This document shows, piece after piece, positions 51,412-57,200 of a stretch of DNA of 57,200 nt; the first letter of the stretch is position 1, and each line of letters starts with the position of its first letter. The notes under the pieces were generated by a model. It was not told the origin of the DNA. It worked only from the letters and a program-made list of their open reading frames with translations, and did not search any database. Both the position numbers and the translations under genes were made by a program. The stretch is from Burkholderiales bacterium (lineage in GTDB: Bacteria > Pseudomonadota > Gammaproteobacteria > Burkholderiales > Burkholderiaceae_C): the NCBI GenBank assembly GCA_947451035.1, contig CANFXR010000007.1, positions 1 to 57,200 on the forward strand, written 5' to 3'.

Positions 51412-52376
51412 GCGAACGCCGCGCGGCGTTCGACGAGGTGCTCAAGCGCCTGGCGGTGCCGGTCATCGGCTCGCCGATGTTCCTCATCAGCCACCCGCAG
51501 CTGGTGATCGAACAATGCAAGGCCGGCGTGGTGGGCTCGATGCCAGCGCTCAATGCGCGGCCCGCATCGCAGCTCGACGACTGGCTGGTCGAGATCACCG
51601 AAACGCTGGCCGCGCACAACGCGCTCAACCCGCAGCGCCCAGCGGCGCCGTTTGCGATCAACCAGATCGTGCACAAGAGCAACGACCGGCTCGAGCACGA
51701 CATGGCGCTGTGCGTGAAGCACCGCGTGCCCATCATCATCACCTCGCTGGGCGCGCGTCCCGAGATCAACGATGCAGCGCACAGCTACGGCGCGGTGGTG
51801 CTGCACGACGTCATCAACAACGCCTTTGCCCACAAGGCGATCGACAAGGGCGCCGATGGCCTGATCGCGGTGGCTGCGGGTGCGGGTGGCCACGCGGGCG
51901 TGAAGAGCCCGTTCGCGCTGATCCAGGAAATCCGCGAGTGGTTCGACGGCCCGCTGGTCTTGAGCGGCGCCATCGCCACCGGCGCGGCGGTGCTCGCGGC
52001 GCAGGCGATGGGCGCGGACGCGGCCTACATCGGCTCGGCCTTCATCGCCACCACCGAGGCGCAGGCGCCGGCCGCCTACAAGCAGTTGATCGTCGACAGC
52101 TCGAGCGACGACATCGTCTACAGCAACTTGTTCACCGGCGTGCACGGCAACTATCTCAAGGGCTCGATCCGCAACGCCGGTCTTGACCCCGACGCGCTGC
52201 CCGAGGGCGACCTGCGCACGATGAACTTCGGCGGTGATGCGCCCAAGGCCTGGCGCGACATCTGGGGCAGCGGCCAGGGCATCGGCTCGGTGCACCAGGT
52301 GCTGCCGGCGCGCGAACTCGTGGCAAGGCTGGTGGCCGAATACGCTCAGGCCCGTGCCCGGCTGGCTCTGGCCTGA
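51408..52376 (+). CDS. NPD/nitronate monooxygenase-family flavin oxidoreductase
   Basis: 322 residues, an FMN TIM barrel of the 2-nitropropane dioxygenase family. Visible are LAVPVIGSPMFLISHPQLVIEQCKAG at the start, the FMN-binding segment IAVAAGAGGHAGVKSPFALIQEI (the His is the usual catalytic position) and VLAAQAMGADAAYIGSAFIATTEA. The family includes nitronate oxidases, enoyl reductases and quinone reductases; because it is coupled to an acyl-CoA dehydrogenase, a role in lipid catabolism is plausible. The start is a TTG overlapping the previous stop. Confidence 0.88.
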   Translation: MSERRAAFDEVLKRLAVPVIGSPMFLISHPQLVIEQCKAGVVGSMPALNARPASQLDDWLVEITETLAAHNALNPQRPAAPFAINQIVHKSNDRLEHDMALCVKHRVPIIITSLGARPEINDAAHSYGAVVLHDVINNAFAHKAIDKGADGLIAVAAGAGGHAGVKSPFALIQEIREWFDGPLVLSGAIATGAAVLAAQAMGADAAYIGSAFIATTEAQAPAAYKQLIVDSSSDDIVYSNLFTGVHGNYLKGSIRNAGLDPDALPEGDLRTMNFGGDAPKAWRDIWGSGQGIGSVHQVLPARELVARLVAEYAQARARLALA

Positions 52377-52392
52377 GCCCGCTGACGCGGTC

Positions 52393-52731
52393 TCAGTCGC
52401 CGGGCTGCGCGTCGGAGTCGCAGCCGGTGCCGGCCGAAATCATCCGCCGTGCCAGCGCCGACAGCGCCTGACCGATCCGGCCAGATCCGACCCCCAGGTA
52501 GCGCTCGGGCGCGCTGACCACACCGCACACGTAGCGCCGCTCGGCGTCGCGCCACTCCAGAGCCTTGCACGAACCCGTGCGCCGGCCCGACACCAGCACG
52601 CCGACCGGGCAGGGCTCGGCGGCGCAGCACACGCCGCAGCCGTTGCATGCTGCGCCCCAGTCGGGTTTGGGCGGTGCCGCGGCATGGATGCGGATGGTCT
52701 GGTGCTGCGTCATGGTGGGTTTGTTTGTCAT
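52393..52731 (-). CDS. Small cysteine-cluster protein, possible Fe-S or zinc protein
   Basis: 112 residues. A ferredoxin-like cluster CNGCGVCCAAEPCPVG at about residues 29-44 supplies five cysteines; two more (SCKALEW, YVCGVV) and one near the C-terminus follow. There is no membrane helix. The pattern recalls YkgJ-type CxxCxxCC proteins but I cannot place the family. I chose MTNKPTM with GGGG upstream over an ATG 19 codons earlier; an ATG six codons later is also possible. It is convergent with the flavin oxidoreductase gene and divergent from sucA. Confidence 0.7.
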   Translation of the reverse strand: MTNKPTMTQHQTIRIHAAAPPKPDWGAACNGCGVCCAAEPCPVGVLVSGRRTGSCKALEWRDAERRYVCGVVSAPERYLGVGSGRIGQALSALARRMISAGTGCDSDAQPGD

Positions 52732-52962
52732 GGATCTTGCACCCCGCTGACGCGGTGATAACAGGCTGCAACGCCGGCTAAATGCCAATGTTCGTTCGAG
52801 GGTCGGGTGGTAGAGTGCTCGAGTTGACTCAACAGGTCCTTCCCGTCCCCTGGGCTGTTTTACAACTCAGGCGGGTCGCTAGTCCGCACACCGGTGAAGC
52901 CGGGACGCGGAAGGTTTTTTAACCCACTATCGCGCTGGAAACCGGCGCACGAGGTGAGCGAA

Positions 52963-55821
52963 ATGATGCAGGAATACAGAGCGAATTCGCATCTGTTCGG
53001 TGGCAATGCGCCATACGTTGAAGAGATGTACGAGGCCTACCTCGACAACCCGGGTTCCGTCGCCGAAAACTGGCGCACCTACTTCGACGCGCTGCAGCAT
53101 CTGCCGGCGGTCGATGGATCCAACGAACGCGATGTGGCGCATGCGCCGGTCGTCGAATCGTTCGCCCAGCGCGCCAAGGCCAACGCCTTCGGCTCCAAGG
53201 CCAGCAGCGCCGATCTGGCGGTGGCCCGCAAGCAAGTGCACGTGCAGTCGCTGATCGCGGCGTACCGCTTCCTCGGTTCACGCTGGGCGGATCTCGATCC
53301 ACTCAAGCGCCAGGAGCGCCCCAAGATTCCCGAACTCGAGCCGGCGTTCTACGACCTGACCGAGTCCGACATGGACATCTCGTTCAGCGCGACCAACACC
53401 TATTTTTCGACCGCCGAGCACCTGACGCTGCGGCAGATCCTGCAGGCGCTGCGTGAAACCTACTGCGGCTCGATCGGCGCCGAGTACATGCACATCACCG
53501 ACCCGGCTGAAAAGCGCTGGTGGCAGACGCGGCTCGAGTCGATCCGCTCCAAGCCGAACTTCACGGCAGACCAGAAGAAGCACATCCTCGAGCAGCTCAC
53601 GGCGGCCGAGGGCCTCGAGCGCTACCTGCACACCAAGTACGTGGGCCAGAAGCGCTTCTCGCTCGAAGGCGGCGAGAGCTTCATCGCCTCGATGGACGAG
53701 CTGGTGCAGCGCGCCGGTCAGGCCGGCGTGCAGGAAATCGTGATCGGCATGGCCCACCGCGGCCGTCTCAACGTGCTGGTCAACACCCTGTGCAAGACCC
53801 CGGCCGAGTTGTTCTCCGAGTTCGATCACACCGCGCCCGAGAACCTCCCCTCCGGCGACGTGAAGTACCACCAGGGCTTCTCCAGCGATGTCACCACCCC
53901 GGGCGGTCCGGTGCACCTGAGTCTGGCGTTCAACCCGTCGCACCTCGAGATCGTCAACCCGGTGGTCGAAGGCTCGGTCAAGGCGCGATTGGACCGCCGC
54001 GGCGACGCTACGGGTCATTCGGTGCTGCCGATCCTGGTGCACGGCGACGCGGCCTTTGCCGGCCAGGGCGTCGTGATGGAAACGCTGGCGCTGGCGCAAA
54101 CGCGCGGCTACTTCACCGGCGGCACGGTGCACGTGGTCATCAACAACCAGATCGGCTTCACCACCAGCGATCCGCGTGACACGCGCTCGACGCTGTACTG
54201 CTCCGACGTCGTGAAGATGATCGAAGCCCCCGTGCTGCACGTGAATGGCGACGACCCCGAAGCGGTCGTGCTGGCCACGCAATTCGCACTCGACTACCGC
54301 CAGGAGTTCTCCAAGGACGTGGTGGTCGACATCGTGTGTTTCCGCAAGCTCGGCCACAACGAGCAGGACACCCCGGCGCTCACGCAGCCGCTCATGTACA
54401 AGACGATCGCCCAGCACCCGGGCACGCGCAAGCTGTACGGCGACAAGCTGGTGACGCAAGCCGTGCTGCCTGCCGATGGACCGGATGGTCTGGTCAAGGC
54501 GTTCCGTGCCGCGATGGATGAAGGCAAGCACGCCTACAGCCCGGTGCTGACCAACTACAAGAGCAAGTTCGCCGTCGATTGGGCGCCCTTCCTCGGCAAG
54601 AAGTGGACCGATGCGGCCGACACCGCGCTGCCGCTGTCCGAGGTCAAGCGCCTGGCCGAGCGCATCACCACCGTGCCCAAGGGCTTCAAGCCTCACTCGC
54701 TGGTCGAGAAGGTGCTGGCCGATCGCGCAGCGATGGGGCGTGGCGAGCTCAACGTCGACTGGGGCATGGGCGAGCACCTCGCCTTCGCGTCGCTGGTCGC
54801 CAGCGGCTATGCGGTTCGCCTGTCGGGCGAGGACTGCGGTCGCGGCACCTTCACGCACCGCCATTCGGTGCTGCACGACCAGAACCGCGAGAAGTGGGAC
54901 GAAGGCACCTACACCCCGCTTCAGCATGTGGCCGACGGGCAAGCGCCCTACGTCGTGATCGATTCGCTGCTGTCCGAAGAAGCGGTGCTCGGGTTTGAGT
55001 ACGGCTATGCCTCGGCCGAGCCGAACACCCTGGTGATCTGGGAAGCGCAGTTCGGCGACTTCGCCAACGGCGCGCAAGTGGTGATCGACCAGTTCATCGC
55101 TTCGGGTGAAGTCAAGTGGGGCCGCTCCAACGGCCTCACGCTGATGCTGCCGCACGGCTATGAAGGCCAGGGCCCCGAGCACTCGTCGGCACGCCTCGAG
55201 CGCTTCATGCAATTGGCGGCCGACAACAACATGCAGATCGCGCAGCCGACCTCGGCCAGCCAGATCTTCCACCTGTTGCGCCGGCAGATGGTTCGCCCGT
55301 TCCGCAAGCCGCTGGTGATCCTCACGCCGAAATCGCTGCTGCGCGCCAAGGATGCAGCCTCGCCGCTGAGCGAATTCACCCGTGGCGAATTCCGCACGGT
55401 GATCGGATCCAACAACAGCGAACTCGATCCGGCCAGCGTCAAGCGGCTGGTGGCCTGCTCGGGCAAGGTGGCCTACGACCTGATGAAGCGTCGCGAAGCC
55501 AAGAAGCACAACGACACGGCCATCGTGCTGGTCGAGCAGCTGTATCCGTTCCCGCACCGGGCCTTTGCCGCCGAGCTGAAGAAGTTCCCGAACGTCACCG
55601 AGATCGTGTGGTGCCAGGACGAGCCGCAAAACCAGGGCGCCTGGTTCTTCGTGCAGCACTACATCCACGAAAACATGCTCGAAGGCCAAAAGCTCGGCTA
55701 CGCCGGTCGTCCGGCGTCAGCGTCGCCGGCCGTGGGCTACTCGCACCTGCACCAGGAACAGCTGAAGTCGTTGCTGGACCAGGCATTCGGCAAGCTCAAG
55801 GGATTCGTCCTCTCCAAGTGA
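52963..55821 (+). CDS. sucA: 2-oxoglutarate dehydrogenase E1 component
   Basis: 952 residues. This ThDP-dependent decarboxylase of the TCA cycle works in complex with SucB and Lpd. The N-terminal segment ([32 protein letters not shown]) docks the E2 core. The catalytic parts include [29 protein letters not shown] with ThDP contacts [23 protein letters not shown], and the late [19 protein letters not shown]. The start at 52963 has GAGG eight bases upstream; an open frame 23 codons longer lacks such a site. sucB follows after 58 bp. Confidence 0.96.
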   Translation: MMQEYRANSHLFGGNAPYVEEMYEAYLDNPGSVAENWRTYFDALQHLPAVDGSNERDVAHAPVVESFAQRAKANAFGSKASSADLAVARKQVHVQSLIAAYRFLGSRWADLDPLKRQERPKIPELEPAFYDLTESDMDISFSATNTYFSTAEHLTLRQILQALRETYCGSIGAEYMHITDPAEKRWWQTRLESIRSKPNFTADQKKHILEQLTAAEGLERYLHTKYVGQKRFSLEGGESFIASMDELVQRAGQAGVQEIVIGMAHRGRLNVLVNTLCKTPAELFSEFDHTAPENLPSGDVKYHQGFSSDVTTPGGPVHLSLAFNPSHLEIVNPVVEGSVKARLDRRGDATGHSVLPILVHGDAAFAGQGVVMETLALAQTRGYFTGGTVHVVINNQIGFTTSDPRDTRSTLYCSDVVKMIEAPVLHVNGDDPEAVVLATQFALDYRQEFSKDVVVDIVCFRKLGHNEQDTPALTQPLMYKTIAQHPGTRKLYGDKLVTQAVLPADGPDGLVKAFRAAMDEGKHAYSPVLTNYKSKFAVDWAPFLGKKWTDAADTALPLSEVKRLAERITTVPKGFKPHSLVEKVLADRAAMGRGELNVDWGMGEHLAFASLVASGYAVRLSGEDCGRGTFTHRHSVLHDQNREKWDEGTYTPLQHVADGQAPYVVIDSLLSEEAVLGFEYGYASAEPNTLVIWEAQFGDFANGAQVVIDQFIASGEVKWGRSNGLTLMLPHGYEGQGPEHSSARLERFMQLAADNNMQIAQPTSASQIFHLLRRQMVRPFRKPLVILTPKSLLRAKDAASPLSEFTRGEFRTVIGSNNSELDPASVKRLVACSGKVAYDLMKRREAKKHNDTAIVLVEQLYPFPHRAFAAELKKFPNVTEIVWCQDEPQNQGAWFFVQHYIHENMLEGQKLGYAGRPASASPAVGYSHLHQEQLKSLLDQAFGKLKGFVLSK

Positions 55822-55879
55822 TCCGTACCGCCGGCCGTGTATCGGTCTGGCGGTCGCTCGAAAGACAAGAAAGAACACC

Positions 55880-57148
55880 ATGTCCATCGTTGAAGTCAAA
55901 GTCCCGCAGTTGTCCGAATCGGTCGCTGAAGCCACCTTGCTGGTGTGGAAGAAAAAGCCCGGCGAGGCCGTGCAGATCGACGAGATCCTCGTTGAAATCG
56001 AAACCGACAAGGTCGTGCTGGAAGTGCCCGCCCCGGCAGCCGGCGTGCTGTCCAAGTACGTGAAGAACAACGGCGACAGTTGCATCGCCGAAGAGGTGAT
56101 TGCGCTCATCGACACCACGGCCACCGCCGTCGAGCACGAGCAGTTCAAGAAAGGGCTCGACCTGGGCTCCGACGATCCGGCGCCTGCGGCCGCCGCCAAG
56201 GCAGCGTCTTCGGCGGCCGGCGTGGCGATGCCCGCCGCCGCCAAGTTGATGGCTGACAACAACCTGGCGGCCGGCTCGGTCGCCGGCACCGGCAAGGACG
56301 GTCGCGTCCTCAAGGGCGATGTCACCGGCGCACTGGCAGCCCCCGCTGCGCCAGCACGCGCCGTGGCTTCCGTGGTGGCCCCGGTGGCCGCCTCGGTGGC
56401 CAAGCCGCTGCCCTCGGTGGCCGCACCGATCACCGTCAATCTGGGCGACCGCCCGGAGCAGCGTGTGCCGATGTCGCGTCTGCGTGCCCGAGTGGCCGAG
56501 CGGCTGCTGCAATCGCAGGCCACCAACGCCATCCTGACCACCTTCAACGAAGTCAACATGGCCCCGTTGATGGAAATGCGCAAGCGCTTCCAGGAGAAGT
56601 TCGAGAAGGAGCACGGCGTGAAGCTGGGCTTCATGAGCTTCTTCGTGAAGGCCGCAGTCGCCGCGCTCAAGAAGTACCCGGTGATCAACGCCAGCGTTGA
56701 CGGCAACGACATCGTGTACCACGGCTACTTCGACATCGGCATCGCCGTGGGTTCGCCACGCGGTCTGGTGGTGCCCATCTTGCGCAATGCCGACCAGATG
56801 AGCTTTGCCGACATCGAAAAGAAGATCGCCGAGTTCGGCAAGAAGGCCGGCGAAGGCAAGCTGTCGCTCGACGACCTCACCGGCGGCACGTTCTCGATCA
56901 GCAACGGCGGCACCTTCGGCTCGATGCTGTCCACGCCGATCATCAACCCGCCGCAGTCGGCCATCCTGGGCGTGCACGCCACCAAGGAACGCGCGGTGGT
57001 CGAGAACGGTCAGATCGTGATCCGTCCGATGAACTATCTCGCGATGTCGTACGACCACCGCATCATCGACGGCCGTGAAGCCGTGCTGGGCCTGGTCACC
57101 ATGAAAGAAGCGCTGGAAGACCCATCGCGCCTGTTGTTCGACATCTGA
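55880..57148 (+). CDS. sucB: Dihydrolipoyllysine-residue succinyltransferase (2-oxoglutarate dehydrogenase E2)
   Basis: 422 residues. One lipoyl domain (1-80) with lipoyl-Lys44 in [15 protein letters not shown], an E3/E1-binding domain at about 112-150 ([31 protein letters not shown]), an Ala/Val/Pro linker, and the catalytic domain from about 190 with His393 and Asp397 in [28 protein letters not shown] is the usual start of the catalytic core. It transfers the succinyl group to CoA. Second gene of the operon, with lpd starting 11 bp after. Confidence 0.96.
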   Translation: MSIVEVKVPQLSESVAEATLLVWKKKPGEAVQIDEILVEIETDKVVLEVPAPAAGVLSKYVKNNGDSCIAEEVIALIDTTATAVEHEQFKKGLDLGSDDPAPAAAAKAASSAAGVAMPAAAKLMADNNLAAGSVAGTGKDGRVLKGDVTGALAAPAAPARAVASVVAPVAASVAKPLPSVAAPITVNLGDRPEQRVPMSRLRARVAERLLQSQATNAILTTFNEVNMAPLMEMRKRFQEKFEKEHGVKLGFMSFFVKAAVAALKKYPVINASVDGNDIVYHGYFDIGIAVGSPRGLVVPILRNADQMSFADIEKKIAEFGKKAGEGKLSLDDLTGGTFSISNGGTFGSMLSTPIINPPQSAILGVHATKERAVVENGQIVIRPMNYLAMSYDHRIIDGREAVLGLVTMKEALEDPSRLLFDI

Positions 57149-57159
57149 GGAAACTGTTC

Positions 57160-57200
57160 ATGAGCCAGCAATTTGATGTGGTGGTGATCGGTGGCGGGCC
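57160..57200 (+). CDS. lpdA: Dihydrolipoyl dehydrogenase, first codons only
   Basis: Only 13 full codons are in the window: MSQQFDVVVIGGG, the start of an FAD dinucleotide fold. Position right after sucB with GAGG upstream makes E3 of the 2-oxoglutarate dehydrogenase complex by far the likeliest identity. The sequence itself shows only an FAD-binding N-terminus. Confidence 0.8.
   Translation, partial: MSQQFDVVVIGGG

Overview
The window reads as a stretch of a high-GC betaproteobacterial chromosome, most likely Burkholderiales. The inference rests on gene content and order: ilvI-ilvH-ilvC-psd-pssA-leuA, sigma factor-DUF3619-DUF3106-RDD, tRNA-Leu-tig-clpP-clpX-lon, nadE-glnB and sucA-sucB-lpd are neighbourhoods I associate with that order. 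The genus cannot be fixed from sequence reading alone; a member of the Leptothrix/Rubrivivax-type group is a guess. Most of the window is core metabolism and housekeeping with uniform composition. I saw no insertion sequence, prophage, integrase or CRISPR array.

Layout. 1-4.5 kb (minus strand): the 5' part of a PAS hybrid histidine kinase running off the left edge, an ankyrin-repeat protein, a small membrane protein and a PcaC-PcaD fusion of the protocatechuate branch. 4.8-11.5 kb: pyrophosphatase, a secreted double M16 peptidase, a FemAB/DUF482-like acyltransferase, NAD synthetase and PII protein GlnB. 11.5-13.9 kb (minus): a four-gene operon of an ECF-like sigma factor, DUF3619, DUF3106 and RDD membrane proteins. 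14-21 kb: branched-chain amino acid synthesis (ilvI, ilvH, ilvC, leuA) interleaved with phosphatidylethanolamine synthesis (psd, pssA); leuA is preceded by a leader peptide and attenuator. 21-27.3 kb: a PBP7-type endopeptidase, an IclR regulator, a TIGR03790-like secreted protein and the squalene operon hpnCDE. 27.4-33.8 kb: tRNA-Leu(UAG), trigger factor, ClpP, ClpX, Lon, tRNA-Gly(GCC) and tRNA-Cys(GCA).

33.9-47.6 kb is the unusual part. A chemosensory array (CheA, CheW, a HAMP-less MCP, CheR, CheB, CheX-like, CheY) is flanked by all parts of a partner-switching module: an RsbW/SpoIIAB-like kinase, an STAS antagonist and, at the far end, a receiver-PP2C phosphatase. A GPP34 (GOLPH3-like) protein, a glutaminase, an orphan four-helix periplasmic sensor and a Na/Pi cotransporter lie between. 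The simplest reading is that CheA signals to the receiver-PP2C protein, which dephosphorylates the STAS protein and so frees or captures the RsbW-like kinase and its unidentified target. No sigma factor lies in this part.

47.7-57.2 kb: tRNA-Leu(UAA), electron-transfer flavoprotein (etfBA), an acyl-CoA dehydrogenase, an NPD/2-nitropropane-dioxygenase flavoprotein, a small cysteine-cluster protein and the 2-oxoglutarate dehydrogenase operon sucA-sucB with the first codons of lpd at the right edge.
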